The notes beneath the pieces are model-generated. The model was given only the letters and a program-made list of their open reading frames with translations. It did not search any database and was not told the DNA's origin. Of a stretch of DNA of 40,198 nucleotides, positions 1 to 9,333 are shown piece after piece. The position numbers and the translations under genes are program-made. Source of the DNA: a virus; the IMG/VR virus record IMGVR_UViG_3300045977_000165, positions 1 through 40,198 of that record. The stretch is one strand, 5' to 3'. How positions within the stretch are numbered: position 1 is the first letter of the stretch; each line of letters starts with the position of its first letter.

Positions 1-127
1 GGGAGAGACTAGCGATGTTCTACGGCAACAGGGATCCTCGAATGATGGGAAACATGATGGGGAAGTCGGCGCAGATGGCGCCGGCCAGCCGCGGGACGCC
101 TCAAAAGTCGCCCATGGGCGCCGTTGC
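1..127 (+). repeat. Left copy of the 127-bp terminal direct repeat
   Basis: These 127 bases are identical to 40072-40198. A length of exactly 127 equals a common largest assembly k-mer, so the duplication is best read as the overlap left when a circular contig was linearised, not as a biological terminal repeat. It covers the first 113 bases of the gene at 15-827 and the ribosome-binding region before it. Confidence 0.95.
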
Positions 128-827
128 GGGCGTGTTCGGGCGTCAGTCTCCCCCACCCGCGAAGCCCATGGGGCGCGTCGCTGGTACCTTCGGCGGTGGC
201 GGGGCCTCGCCGTTCGCGCGCAGCGTCGGTAGCATGTTCGGCGGATCACGCCCGGCGATGGCTGGTTCTGCCGGCGGCACGATGGGTAGCGCTTTCGGCG
301 CACGACCCATGATGCAGCAGCCCGGCGGGTTGTCGGCGATGCAGGGCGCCGCGGGGCTCATGAGCGACCGGCACAGTAAGGAGCGAATCGCCGAGCTCGA
401 CGACGAACTCGAAAAAACCTACGCAGCGCTCGAGGAGGCTCGGGCCGAGTATCCGGCGACGGGCACGCCGCACCACCTCGACGACGAATTCCAAAAGCCG
501 AGCGCGAGCTCGTTCGAATACAAACCCGAGTTCAGGGATCGGCCCGGAGCTGGGCGCGGACGGTTCGCGGGACCCATGACCGACGAGCTCAAGGGGATCC
601 CGGGCGTCGTTTCGCGCGGTGCGGATGGGATGGAGCGCGTGAACGAGCCTCGGCTCACGATGGCGAACACGAGCCAGATCGGGAACCTCACGCGGCAGAT
701 GCGCAGCGCGCAGCAGCAGGGCTCGGTTACGCAGGCCGAACTCGACCGGCTGCGCGAGCAGCTCGACGCGCTCGAGGGCGACCCCGACGCGGTGCTCGAT
801 CGCGCGGCAGGGAGGCGTCGACGGTAG
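15..827 (+). CDS. Virion-associated protein, probable internal/ejection protein, 270 aa
   Basis: I do not recognise a named family. The N-terminal third is rich in Met, Gly, Ala and Pro with repeated 'FGG' and 'MG' patches, so it is probably flexible. A motif GLMSDRHSKERI at about residues 114-125 is followed by a charged stretch ending in TYAALEE. The upstream neighbour at 39070-40083 ends in nearly the same motif. The motif resembles the SDxRLKxxI signature at the start of S74 intramolecular chaperone domains, but no full chaperone domain follows. The C-terminus is helical and coiled-coil-like. The ATG at 15 follows GGGAGAG, which lies inside the end of the upstream gene. Position after the nozzle gene suggests a T7-gp14-like role, by inference. 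Confidence 0.85.
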   Translation: MFYGNRDPRMMGNMMGKSAQMAPASRGTPQKSPMGAVAGVFGRQSPPPAKPMGRVAGTFGGGGASPFARSVGSMFGGSRPAMAGSAGGTMGSAFGARPMMQQPGGLSAMQGAAGLMSDRHSKERIAELDDELEKTYAALEEARAEYPATGTPHHLDDEFQKPSASSFEYKPEFRDRPGAGRGRFAGPMTDELKGIPGVVSRGADGMERVNEPRLTMANTSQIGNLTRQMRSAQQQGSVTQAELDRLREQLDALEGDPDAVLDRAAGRRRR

Positions 828-833
828 AAAGCC

Positions 834-2684
834 ATGGCCGGCACGTATCAGTTGCAGCCCGACGGTTTGGCGCTCGTGGAGACGCCAGCGGGACCGATGC
901 GCCTGGCGGTCGCAGAGGAGCAGCTGCAGGCGATGGGATACACGCCGGCACCGCTTCCGCCGGAATTGAGCATGGTGGGGCCTAGCTCCGGAGCCTTGGC
1001 CGAAGCCGCACCATTCCGCATGACGGGCATGCTGCCGGAAGAGCCGTTGGTGCTTCGACAGGAGACGGGCATAGACCCGCGGGAGCTTGCAGCGCGGCAG
1101 GGGAATGAACGGCCCGGAGCGAGTGGCACGGTGCGTGGACTCCCCGATCTAACCGAAGGCGGACGCGACGCGCGGGCGCTGGCGGCCGGGGCCCCGGAGA
1201 GTGAGGGCGTGCGTGTCGCACGCGAACAGCGCGAACTCAACGAGACAAAGCGGCGCGTGTCCGATGCAGAAGCCGATCGGCTGCAGGCCGACTTTGACCG
1301 GCGCAACGCAGGCGTGAAGATCATCAGCAAGCAGGAAGAGGCCGAAGCTAAAAAAGCAGCACTACGCGGCGGCGGAGAGATTAGCAACGTTGCGAATGGT
1401 GGCGGTGGTGAGCCGCCACCTGAGCGTCCGCGTTTCGCGCGCGTCGGTGGTAAGGACATTCGCGCGGGCTTCACGCGACAAATCGGCGTGGGGCGCGAGC
1501 TGCTCGACGAAACCGAGGAATCACTCGCCGACGCATCGATCGACAAGAAGCTCGCGGCGCAGGGACTTTCGGAGAAGGAAGCACAGCGTTCCGAACGGAT
1601 GAGCGGGGCACTCGGGCGTCAGATCCGCCGCGAGGAAAACGCGATTCGTGAGCAAGAAGAACGCAACCGGCTCATGAACGAGGATTATGCGCGCCGGCAG
1701 GGAGAGATCGACAAGGAGCGCAAGGCTATCGAAAGCCTCGAGATCAAGCCCGATACCCTTTTCGACCGGGAGGACTGGGCAAAGGTGATCGGTGCAATCG
1801 TCTCGATCGTTGGTTCTTTCGCGCACGGGGCGTCGGGCTCGAAAGGCCCGAGCCCGCTGGACCGTCTGCGCGAGGCTCAAGATCGCTCTGTCGATCTGCA
1901 GGTGCGGCGCCGAGATATGCGCCGACAAAACCTCGTCGCTCGCGAGACCGAGCTCGAGCGCCTCGAAAAGCATTACGGCGATCCGCGCCTTGCGGAGGCG
2001 GAGCTACGAGATCGGCAGCGTGCGCTCGTGCAGGCGTACGGGGAAAAGATGCTCGTAGATGCGGGTGCCACGGACGCGGCCGACAAGCTGCGCATGAAGT
2101 TCGCCATGTGGGACGAGGAGCGCGCGCAGGGACGCCTCGAGCGCGAGCAGCAGCTAGGCGACAAGGTCGTGGAGCAGTGGCAGTACCAGCCCGAGCGCGT
2201 CGTGCAGGTCGGAGGACCGAAACCGCTTTCGGAGGACGCGCGAAAGCGAATGGTGCGTATCAACGGGCGTACGGGCTTCGTGGTGGACGGGTCGGATCGG
2301 CGTCCGGTGCAAGAGGCGGTTTCGAACCTCGAGCACATTGGTGGGCAGCTCAATCGGCTTGAACAGATCGTCAACGATTCGAGCCTGTCGGATATCGAAA
2401 AGCAGCGGCAGATCGAATCCCTCGCGGGCTCGCTCGGGCCGGCGCTTTCGGTCGCGCAGGGTCAAGGCGCGATGAGCGACGATGAGCGCAAGCGCATGGA
2501 GAGCCGACTCGGTGACGCGCAGGCGCTCCTCGGCAGCAAAGAGCGCGCGCGAACGCTGATCAACGAGACGAAGCAGTTTTTCGGAGCCAAGAAAGACTCG
2601 ATCGTCCGGGGCTCGGTGTACGCGGACCCGGACGCGGGGCAGCCGTTCCAAGGTGCACCGTCTCGGAACCGGAGGTACGAATAA
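834..2684 (+). CDS. Large coiled-coil virion protein, probable internal/ejection protein, 616 aa
   Basis: The middle of the protein (about residues 120-310 and 345-460) is very rich in Arg, Glu, Gln and Ala with long heptad-like helices. A short hydrophobic patch, VIGAIVSIVGSFAHGASG, lies near residue 320. The C-terminal part (about 470-590) is again helical. Large helical proteins between the nozzle gene and the fibres are typical ejection proteins of short-tailed phages (T7 gp15/gp16 type), which leave the capsid to build a DNA conduit across the envelope. I see no lytic transglycosylase motif. It begins 7 bases after the previous stop and its TAA overlaps the next ATG (TAATG). Confidence 0.85.
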   Translation: MAGTYQLQPDGLALVETPAGPMRLAVAEEQLQAMGYTPAPLPPELSMVGPSSGALAEAAPFRMTGMLPEEPLVLRQETGIDPRELAARQGNERPGASGTVRGLPDLTEGGRDARALAAGAPESEGVRVAREQRELNETKRRVSDAEADRLQADFDRRNAGVKIISKQEEAEAKKAALRGGGEISNVANGGGGEPPPERPRFARVGGKDIRAGFTRQIGVGRELLDETEESLADASIDKKLAAQGLSEKEAQRSERMSGALGRQIRREENAIREQEERNRLMNEDYARRQGEIDKERKAIESLEIKPDTLFDREDWAKVIGAIVSIVGSFAHGASGSKGPSPLDRLREAQDRSVDLQVRRRDMRRQNLVARETELERLEKHYGDPRLAEAELRDRQRALVQAYGEKMLVDAGATDAADKLRMKFAMWDEERAQGRLEREQQLGDKVVEQWQYQPERVVQVGGPKPLSEDARKRMVRINGRTGFVVDGSDRRPVQEAVSNLEHIGGQLNRLEQIVNDSSLSDIEKQRQIESLAGSLGPALSVAQGQGAMSDDERKRMESRLGDAQALLGSKERARTLINETKQFFGAKKDSIVRGSVYADPDAGQPFQGAPSRNRRYE

Positions 2685-5002
2685 TGGCCGAAGCGGTAGT
2701 CAAAGACGGCCGGGCGTACATGCGCGACGAGTCGGGTGCGGCTTTTTCCGTGCCCGTCGAGGACGTCGACCGGGAGCTCGCGGCGGGTGCGCGGCTCGAG
2801 GCGCCGGACGAGTATTCACACCGGCAGATTCAGCGCGAGCGCTCGACGCTCGGGCAGAAAGCAATCACGGCCGGTGAGGGTGCCCTTCGCGGCGCGACGC
2901 TCGGGCTCGGAACCGCGGCGCTAGCCGAGCTCGGTGGCGAGGAGTACAGGCAGGCGGCCCTCGAGCGAGCGGAGATCAACCCCGTCGAGGCGGGAGTCGG
3001 CGAGTTCGCCGGCATGGTCGCGCCGACGCTCGTAAGCGGCGGCTCGGGGCTCGTTGCGCGCGGCGTCGGTGCCGTTGGTGCGCCGGCGCGGATGGCAGCT
3101 CGAGCGGGCGCGCTCGGTGAACGCGCCGTCGAGGCGGGGGCACGGGCGCTCGGCTACGCGGGCGAGGGCACGCTCGCCCGCGCGCTCGTGAGCGGCGCGA
3201 AGATGGGCACCGGTGGAGCAATCGAGGGCGCCGCGTACGGGCTCGGCTCGTCGCTCGCCGACTCGGCGCTCGAGGGGACCGAATGGACCGCAGAGCGGGC
3301 ACTCTCGGGGCTCGGTGACGGGGCCTTGTACGGGCTGCTCGGGGGCGCTGCCGTCGGTGCGAGCGGCTCGCTCGTGGGGAGCGCCGGCAAGCGCGTTGTT
3401 TCAGCAATGACGGACGGGAAGCCGTTCCGGCAGGCCGTGCGCGAGTTCGCCGACAAGCGCGTGGTGAAGTCGGTGATCGGGAACGACATCAAGACGTTCC
3501 GAAAGCTCACGAACGACGGCGCGAACATGGGCGCGCTGGAAGAGGTGGCGGTCAAGATGCGCGAGCGGCGGATCCCGCTCGACGATCACGACGCCGCGCG
3601 CCGAGCCCTGAACGTCGAGCGGCAGAACGCCGGCAAGGTGATGGGTGACGTCGCGGCCGAGCTCGATACGGCGGGCGTACGCGCGAACATCCCGCAGTTT
3701 CTCGAGCGCGTCGACGCGCGGCTCGCGGACATTCGAGCGTCCGGGGTCTCGGGCAATCGACGCCTAGCCGACCGCGTCGAGCGGCAGCTCGAGCCGTACC
3801 GCCTGGCGGCGGAAGAGGGCCGCGACGTAGCGTTTACGCGGCTTTGGAAGGACTCCACGTTCATTCGGAAGCTCGACGAGGAGGCGGCTTTCAAGCGCAA
3901 CCCGGCGGCCGAGCAGTGGACGAAGCTTTATCAGGATATGCGCACGACGCTCGACGAGGCGGTCGACGGTGCGGCCCCCGATCTCGGGGCGAAGTGGAAG
4001 GCAGCGGAGCGCGACTACGCGCAGTTTTCGACACTGCACGAGGGGGCTCGACGCGAGGGGCAGCGGCGCATCAAAAACCGCTGGACGAGCCCGAGTGACT
4101 ACGGCGTAGGCGGCGTCACTGGCAATCTGATTGGGACTCTGGCGGGGCTCGCAACGGGCTCGATCCCGCTCGGTGCGGTCGCTGGGCTCGTGACCGGCAG
4201 CGTCGCGAGCGCAGCCCACAAGCTCGTTCGGGAGCGGGGCTCGGCAGCGATCTCTCGCCTCGCCGACCGCGTGGCGTCCGTCGAGATGCGCGCAGACACG
4301 GCGGCCCGCGTGCTCGCCGGCCTGGACAACGTGCGAAAGCTTCCGGTGCGTGGGGCGATCGTCGCCGCGACGTCGAAGGATCGCGCCGAACGCTTTCAAC
4401 AGGTGCGCGAAACTGTGCTACGGGCGCAACGCAACCCGGCAACGCTTGCGACGCTCGTCGAGGAGCGGATAGCGCCGCTCGCCGCAGAGCAGCCCGAAGT
4501 GGCTTTCGCCATGGGGCGGCGGATTGCCGAGGACTACGCGTGGCTCGCCACGAAGATGCCGCAGCCGTACTCGACTTTCGGGAAGTCGCTGCAGCCGCAC
4601 CTCGACCCTCCGATCGTTCCGCCCCACGAGCAAGCGAAGATCGTGCGGTACGCGGAAGCGCTCGCCGATCCGCCGAGCGTGCTCGAGGACATGGCGCGCG
4701 GGCAGGTGAACTGGGAAGGGATCGAAGCGCTCAAGGAGCGTCGGCCGGACGTGTGGGAAGGCATGCGATTCATGGTCGCGACGCGCGTCGCCGAGTCGGG
4801 CACGAAGCTCGAATACCGTAAGCGAATCCTCTACTCGCTCGCGTTCGAATTCACGGGAGACCCGATGCTCGAAAGCGTCGGCGATCTCCAAGCTACCGGC
4901 GTCGTGCCACCTGAGCCGTCGTCGGGCAACGTGAACACGAAGGCGCTGGAAACCACGACCGAGCAGCAGACGCCTTACCAGCAGGCGATGGAGGCAGCAT
5001 GA
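2684..5002 (+). CDS. Large virion protein with glycine/alanine-rich hydrophobic segments, probable ejection protein, 772 aa
   Basis: The N-terminus (about residues 60-260) alternates Gly/Ala-rich hydrophobic stretches such as GATLGLGTAALAELGG with amphipathic helices. A long charged helical region spans about 260-470. A second hydrophobic region near 475-510 (GNLIGTLAGLATGSIPLG onward) could insert in a membrane. The C-terminal 250 residues are mixed helical. Size, composition and place fit the largest internal core protein of short-tailed phages, which enters the host envelope during DNA ejection. The function is inferred from context. The ATG overlaps the preceding stop and the TGA overlaps the next ATG (ATGA). 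Confidence 0.85.
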   Translation: MAEAVVKDGRAYMRDESGAAFSVPVEDVDRELAAGARLEAPDEYSHRQIQRERSTLGQKAITAGEGALRGATLGLGTAALAELGGEEYRQAALERAEINPVEAGVGEFAGMVAPTLVSGGSGLVARGVGAVGAPARMAARAGALGERAVEAGARALGYAGEGTLARALVSGAKMGTGGAIEGAAYGLGSSLADSALEGTEWTAERALSGLGDGALYGLLGGAAVGASGSLVGSAGKRVVSAMTDGKPFRQAVREFADKRVVKSVIGNDIKTFRKLTNDGANMGALEEVAVKMRERRIPLDDHDAARRALNVERQNAGKVMGDVAAELDTAGVRANIPQFLERVDARLADIRASGVSGNRRLADRVERQLEPYRLAAEEGRDVAFTRLWKDSTFIRKLDEEAAFKRNPAAEQWTKLYQDMRTTLDEAVDGAAPDLGAKWKAAERDYAQFSTLHEGARREGQRRIKNRWTSPSDYGVGGVTGNLIGTLAGLATGSIPLGAVAGLVTGSVASAAHKLVRERGSAAISRLADRVASVEMRADTAARVLAGLDNVRKLPVRGAIVAATSKDRAERFQQVRETVLRAQRNPATLATLVEERIAPLAAEQPEVAFAMGRRIAEDYAWLATKMPQPYSTFGKSLQPHLDPPIVPPHEQAKIVRYAEALADPPSVLEDMARGQVNWEGIEALKERRPDVWEGMRFMVATRVAESGTKLEYRKRILYSLAFEFTGDPMLESVGDLQATGVVPPEPSSGNVNTKALETTTEQQTPYQQAMEAA

Positions 5003-5385
5003 GAACCGAAAGCGCACCGCGATTCCCCACCGATATTGGCCGCACCCCGAACAACTTCGGGGGACTCCTGATCGATAGCGATACGGGACACAAGCTGACC
5101 CCGCTCCCGCTCGACTGGTCCGGCCGGCGGATCCTTCTGCAGTGCGTGACGAACCCCGTCACCATCGCGGGCACTCTCCGCGTGCTGGCCGATGTGCCGG
5201 CGCCGGAGGTGGATCGCACCGCCGCGGCATCGGACGCCGGCACCGCGGATAAGGTCGGCTTCACCATGGCGCCGGGCGTGCTGTACGAGTTTCAGCTGCC
5301 TTCGTGGAGTGCCGGGCAAACGCTCGTGCTGATTCACGAGGCGACGGTCGATAACACCGTGCTCTTCGCAATGCTCGCAAACTGA
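4999..5385 (+). CDS. Small beta-rich structural protein, 128 aa
   Basis: There is no family I can name. The protein looks beta-rich, with alternating hydrophobic residues (RILLQCVTNPVTIAGTLRVL), and has no signal peptide or membrane segment. It sits between the ejection proteins and the fibre and is coupled to the upstream gene by ATGA. Such proteins are often small tail or capsid accessory components. The ATG at 4999 is chosen because of that coupling. Confidence 0.8.
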   Translation: MRTESAPRFPTDIGRTPNNFGGLLIDSDTGHKLTPLPLDWSGRRILLQCVTNPVTIAGTLRVLADVPAPEVDRTAAASDAGTADKVGFTMAPGVLYEFQLPSWSAGQTLVLIHEATVDNTVLFAMLAN

Positions 5386-5400
5386 ACAGTGAGAACCGCC

Positions 5401-5637
5401 ATGCAACTCAAAGTCGAACGCGATCGAATCCTGCTAGTTCCCGAAAGCGCGCCCGAGGAGCTCTACCTCGAGGCGATTCTCGGTGCGTCGCACGGCGCGC
5501 GGCTCTTGCGCGTCAAGGCGCCGGACGGCTCCGCGGGGGCGTGGGGCGCTCTTGCACTGGCTCCCGCGCCTCTTCCCGCACCGAAGCCCGCCGCACCTCC
5601 CGCACATGAAACCACCACGGAGGCAGCGCCTAGCTAG
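5401..5637 (+). CDS. Small protein of unknown function before the fibre gene, 78 aa
   Basis: The N-terminal half (MQLKVERDRILLVPESAPEE) looks like a compact alpha/beta fold. The C-terminal third is Ala/Pro-rich and probably disordered. The ATG at 5401 is preferred. A GTG at 5389 in the same frame would add four residues and cannot be excluded, since neither has a strong ribosome-binding site. Its TAG overlaps the GTG start of the fibre gene (TAGTG), so the two are probably translated together. Confidence 0.7.
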   Translation: MQLKVERDRILLVPESAPEELYLEAILGASHGARLLRVKAPDGSAGAWGALALAPAPLPAPKPAAPPAHETTTEAAPS

Positions 5638-8069
5638 TGTCTTTCGGCTCCGTTGAACTCAACCCCGGCACCGGGGGATCCAAAGTCGCGGCGGATATCG
5701 TCACGGAAGGCGGAGAGCCGCGCGAATTCCAGCGGATCAAGCTGGTTTGGGGCCCGGAGAGCACGATCACCCCGGTCGACGTCGGGGCGAACGCGCTTCC
5801 GGTGCAGGACGGCGGCAACTCGCTCACGGTAGACACGCCGCAACTGCCGGCCGCGCTCGTGAGCGGGCGGCTCGACGTGAACATCGGCTCGGGCGTCTCG
5901 GGGACAGAATACACGGAGGATGCTGCGGCACCTGCGAACCCGACTGCTCCGGCTGTGATTGTCGTGCGCGACGACGCCCGAGCGGGTGGGCTCACGAGCG
6001 CCGACGGCGACAACGTCGCGCTCCGCGGCACTAACGCTGGCGAGCTCTACGTCAAGCACTTCGATTCTGTTCGCGTGCAAGGCATGGCCGGCGTCGACGC
6101 GGCGCTGTCCGGGAACCCGGTGACCGTCGGCGGGCGCGCTTCGACGGCATCCCCCACGGCCGTCAGCGCCGATGATGAATCGCAGGTCGTTTGGATGAGC
6201 CGACGCGGCGCCGTCCACGTTGCTTTGCGTGACGACGACGGCGATTCCGCGATGGACAACACGCTCGCCGCGGTTCGCGTGACGCAAGTCGCCGCCGCCG
6301 GCACGTCGCTCGCGGACAACACGGCGAACCCGACGGCGCCCTATGTTGGATCGTTCCCTCACTGGTTCGACGGCGCGACGTGGGATCGCGCTCGCGGTGA
6401 TTCCGCCGGGGGCGCGTTCGTCCAAGGCCCGGCGGCGATCGACGCGGTTGTTGCCGGTAACCCGATCATAGCCGGAGCGCGCGCGTCGACGGCCACGCCC
6501 TCGGTGGTCTCGGCTGACGGCGACGTCCAGTCCATTTGGATCGATCGCGTGGGGCGCGTGAAGATCGACTTGAGCACGGCGACGGTGACGATCCCGGTTC
6601 AGGGCAATGCGGCGCACGATGCCGCCGCGAGCTCGTTCGGTAATCCGTTTCTTACGGCGGGGCGCGCCTCGGACGCGGTCCCCTCGGCGGTCTCGGCGGA
6701 CGGGGACATCTCCTATACCTGGCTCGATCGCCGCGGCGCCACCATGGCACGGCTCGTCGATTCGGCGGGTGATTCGGCGATGGACGACACGAACAACTCC
6801 GTTCGAGTCTCGATCGTCTCCGGCAGCGTTTCTGTCAGCGGGACCGTCGATACGGAACTCCCCGCGGCCGGGGCACTTTCCGACGACATGGCGAACCCGA
6901 CGACGCCACTGGTTGGTTCGTGCCTCATGGTTTATGACGGCAACTGGGACCGTGCTGTCGGGACGAGCGGGAGGCTCGCAGTACAAGGAGCCATTGGGAA
7001 CGATGGCGCCCTTGGGTCCTTCAATCCAATCAACGTATCAGGCCGAGCGAGCTCTACGGCGCCGGCCGATGTGAGCGCGAACGATGACGCGGTTTACTTT
7101 TGGCTCACCCGTAAAGGCGCACTGAACGTTTCGCTCCGGGATTCCGCCGGTGACTCGGCGATGGATGACACCAACAACGCGGTTTGGATTAACCCCGTGG
7201 CGGGCTCCCTAATCGGCGTCGTGGGCGTGACGCCGCACGATGGCGCGATGGGCGGAACGCCGGTAGCCGTTTCGGCTTACGCGAGCGACGCCGCTACTAC
7301 GCCCGTTTCAGCGGATGGCGACGCGACGTACGTTTGGGCGAATCGGCGCGGAGCTTTGCAGGTGGGCATTCGCGATGGGTCCGGCGATTCGTGCATGGAC
7401 GACACGAACAACGCGCTACGCGTGAACGTGATCAACCTCGTCGACGAATACGTCGAAGATGCCGCGGCGCCGGCGAACCCCGAGGGTCCGGCGATGATGC
7501 TCCGTCGGCGCGACACGCCCTCGACGAGCGAGGTGAGCGCCGATCTGGACTGGGTCACGGCGAACGGGAATTCCGCCGGTGGGATGTACGTCGAGGTTTT
7601 GGCGGGCGCCACGAAGCTAGGGAACGCGTCGGGGCTCACCGTGCAGGGCGCCGCGGCAACCGATGCGGCGGTCGCCGGGAACCCGCTTTACGTCGGCGGA
7701 CGCGCGTCGGCGGCGGAACCCACGGCGGTGTCGGCGGATGGTGACGCGGTTCCGGAATGGCGTGATCTCAAGGGTCGCGCGATCGTTACGATGCAGTGCG
7801 GAACGTGCTCGTTTGGGTCTGTGTCGGACACGACGACGAGCGCCACGCTCATCTCGGCGAACACGGCACGCAAGGGCGCGACGGTGACGAACACGAGCAC
7901 GGCGGACCTCTACATCAAGTGCGGCTCCACGGCTTCGGCCACGTCGCACAACGCGATCGTGAAGGCCGGCGGGACGTGGGAATGTCCGTTTGGTTACACG
8001 GGCATCATCACTGGCGTGTGGGCGACCGACCCGAACACGGGCGCCGCAAACACGGGGGAGTTCACGTAA
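5637..8069 (+). CDS. Repeat-containing tail or head fibre protein, 810 aa
   Basis: The central part contains about six degenerate copies of a module of about 55-75 residues. Each has the pattern 'G-RAS---P--VSADGD----W--RRGA', usually followed by 'GDSAMDDTNNAVRV'. Copies start near residues 165, 280, 340, 468, 546 and 686. The last 110 residues (from about GSVSDTTTSATLISANTARK) resemble a beta-sandwich common at the end of phage fibres, with 'N-S---LYIKCGS-AS' and 'PFGYTGIITGVW'. I infer a trimeric fibre involved in surface recognition. The start is GTG at 5637, overlapping the preceding TAG. The stop TAA overlaps the ATG of the glycine-rich tip gene. Confidence 0.85.
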   Translation: MSFGSVELNPGTGGSKVAADIVTEGGEPREFQRIKLVWGPESTITPVDVGANALPVQDGGNSLTVDTPQLPAALVSGRLDVNIGSGVSGTEYTEDAAAPANPTAPAVIVVRDDARAGGLTSADGDNVALRGTNAGELYVKHFDSVRVQGMAGVDAALSGNPVTVGGRASTASPTAVSADDESQVVWMSRRGAVHVALRDDDGDSAMDNTLAAVRVTQVAAAGTSLADNTANPTAPYVGSFPHWFDGATWDRARGDSAGGAFVQGPAAIDAVVAGNPIIAGARASTATPSVVSADGDVQSIWIDRVGRVKIDLSTATVTIPVQGNAAHDAAASSFGNPFLTAGRASDAVPSAVSADGDISYTWLDRRGATMARLVDSAGDSAMDDTNNSVRVSIVSGSVSVSGTVDTELPAAGALSDDMANPTTPLVGSCLMVYDGNWDRAVGTSGRLAVQGAIGNDGALGSFNPINVSGRASSTAPADVSANDDAVYFWLTRKGALNVSLRDSAGDSAMDDTNNAVWINPVAGSLIGVVGVTPHDGAMGGTPVAVSAYASDAATTPVSADGDATYVWANRRGALQVGIRDGSGDSCMDDTNNALRVNVINLVDEYVEDAAAPANPEGPAMMLRRRDTPSTSEVSADLDWVTANGNSAGGMYVEVLAGATKLGNASGLTVQGAAATDAAVAGNPLYVGGRASAAEPTAVSADGDAVPEWRDLKGRAIVTMQCGTCSFGSVSDTTTSATLISANTARKGATVTNTSTADLYIKCGSTASATSHNAIVKAGGTWECPFGYTGIITGVWATDPNTGAANTGEFT

Positions 8070-9031
8070 TGCCCGTGTACAACCCGCCGTTCCGGCTCAT
8101 CGAGCAATTCGTCTCGTCCACGTCGGGGACCTACACCCCACCGGGGGGCGCGATCCTTCTCCGAATTCGCGTCCGCGGTGGTGGTGGTGGCGGCGGCGGC
8201 GGTCGAGGCGGCGCCGCTGCAAGCGTGAGGCAGGGCGGTACGGGCGGCGGCGGCGGCGGCTATCTGGACCTCTGGTGTCACCGGGCGATGTTCGGGGCAA
8301 CGGTGAGCTACACGATCGGGGCCGGCGGCTCGAGCGGCGGCGGCGGCTCGTCCGCGGACGGAAGCGACGGCGGCGTTGGTGGCGTTACGTCATTCGGAAG
8401 CAGACACTTCGCCTACGGCGGCGGCGGCGGCGGAAAGGGCTCGTCGGCGACGGCGCGCTTCGGCGGCTCCGGAGGCGGACTCATGAGCGCCGGAAACACC
8501 GGGGGAACCGGAACCCCTATCGGCGGCGAGCCAACAACCCAGAATGGCGCTCCTGGCCATGGTTGGGGCGGCGGTGGTGGTGCGACTGGTTCAACCGGGT
8601 ATTGGGCATTCGTTGGCGGCGCAGCTGGCGGCGGCTGCAGCTCTACCGGCGGAAAGGGCGACACGGGCGCGCTCAGCTACTACGGCGGTGGCGGTGGTGG
8701 TGGGGGTGGTGGTGTCACGTCGGGCAACGTAGAATCGGCTGGCGGCGCTGGCGGGACGAGCGCTCCACGTGGAGACGGCGCGTTCACCGGCGGCGGCGTG
8801 CCGGGCGGCGGCACGAACGGTGGAGCTGGGAACGCTGGTAACAATTCCACCGACGAGCTTGGCGGCTACGGCGGCGGCGGCGGCGGCTCGCAGGACTCCG
8901 GAACGGGAGGCAAGGGCGGCACCGGTGGCACTGGCGGCGGTGGGGCCGGTGGCGGCGGAGCCGGGACGACAGTCGGAGGAGCCGGCGGTGTAGGCGGCTC
9001 CGGTGAGATTCGGATCGACGCGTACGGGTAA
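8069..9031 (+). CDS. Polyglycine-rich fibre tip / receptor-binding candidate, 320 aa
   Basis: The N-terminus ends in the strand FRLIEQFVSSTSGTYTPPGG and then ILLRIRVRGGGG. Most of the remaining residues are Gly in runs of 3-9 separated by Ser, Thr, Ala and a few aromatics. The C-terminus closes with GSGEIRIDAYG. This layout matches glycine-rich phage tail proteins. In phage S16 gp38 comparable runs form polyglycine-II helices that present receptor-binding loops. Being directly downstream of, and overlapping, the fibre gene supports a distal tip role. The ATG at 8069 overlaps the fibre stop (TAATG). An upstream extension of the same frame is antisense-like noise inside the fibre gene. Confidence 0.85.
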   Translation: MPVYNPPFRLIEQFVSSTSGTYTPPGGAILLRIRVRGGGGGGGGGRGGAAASVRQGGTGGGGGGYLDLWCHRAMFGATVSYTIGAGGSSGGGGSSADGSDGGVGGVTSFGSRHFAYGGGGGGKGSSATARFGGSGGGLMSAGNTGGTGTPIGGEPTTQNGAPGHGWGGGGGATGSTGYWAFVGGAAGGGCSSTGGKGDTGALSYYGGGGGGGGGGVTSGNVESAGGAGGTSAPRGDGAFTGGGVPGGGTNGGAGNAGNNSTDELGGYGGGGGGSQDSGTGGKGGTGGTGGGGAGGGGAGTTVGGAGGVGGSGEIRIDAYG

Positions 9032-9039
9032 AGGAGCCA

Positions 9040-9333
9040 ATGAATCGCTGGGCAGTAGTTCGTAATGGTCGCGTCGAAAACGTCGTCGTGTGGGACGGCG
9101 ACCTCGCGAAGTGGCAACCGCCCGAAGGGTGCGAGGTCGTCGCGGACGATCCAGACCCGGAGCGTCCCGAGAAGGGACAAGCTTCGCCGGGCGACACGTT
9201 CGACGGGTCTGTTTTCACTCCTGCACCCGGGCCGGTGGGTCCCGAGAAGTCGGAGCTCGCCCTAATCCGCGAGGAGCTCGCCGCAGTGCGCGCCGAGCTC
9301 GAAGAGCTTCGGGCACAGAGAGGAAGGCCGTGA
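9040..9333 (+). CDS. Small fibre-associated protein with C-terminal coiled coil, 97 aa
   Basis: The N-terminus (MNRWAVVRNGRVENVVVWDG, then W-PP-G-EVV) follows a pattern seen in many short proteins encoded next to phage fibre genes: an antiparallel beta unit with conserved Trp, Asn-Gly and Asp. Residues about 70-95 form a coiled coil (SELALIREELAAVRAELEEL). It may be a fibre chaperone or a fibre-attached subunit; both are inference. A clear AAGGAG lies four bases before the ATG. Confidence 0.8.
   Translation: MNRWAVVRNGRVENVVVWDGDLAKWQPPEGCEVVADDPDPERPEKGQASPGDTFDGSVFTPAPGPVGPEKSELALIREELAAVRAELEELRAQRGRP

Noticed and set aside
5634-6986. 450-codon open frame on the minus strand
   Set aside because: Antisense to the repeat-containing fibre gene, Arg-rich and patternless.
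5637-8069. Possible diversity-generating retroelement target in the fibre or tip genes
   Set aside because: No reverse transcriptase gene and no template repeat with A-specific differences was seen anywhere in the window.
8180-9000. GGC/GGT triplet tracts resembling a non-coding simple repeat
   Set aside because: They are codons of the polyglycine-rich protein in an intact frame with a clear start and end.
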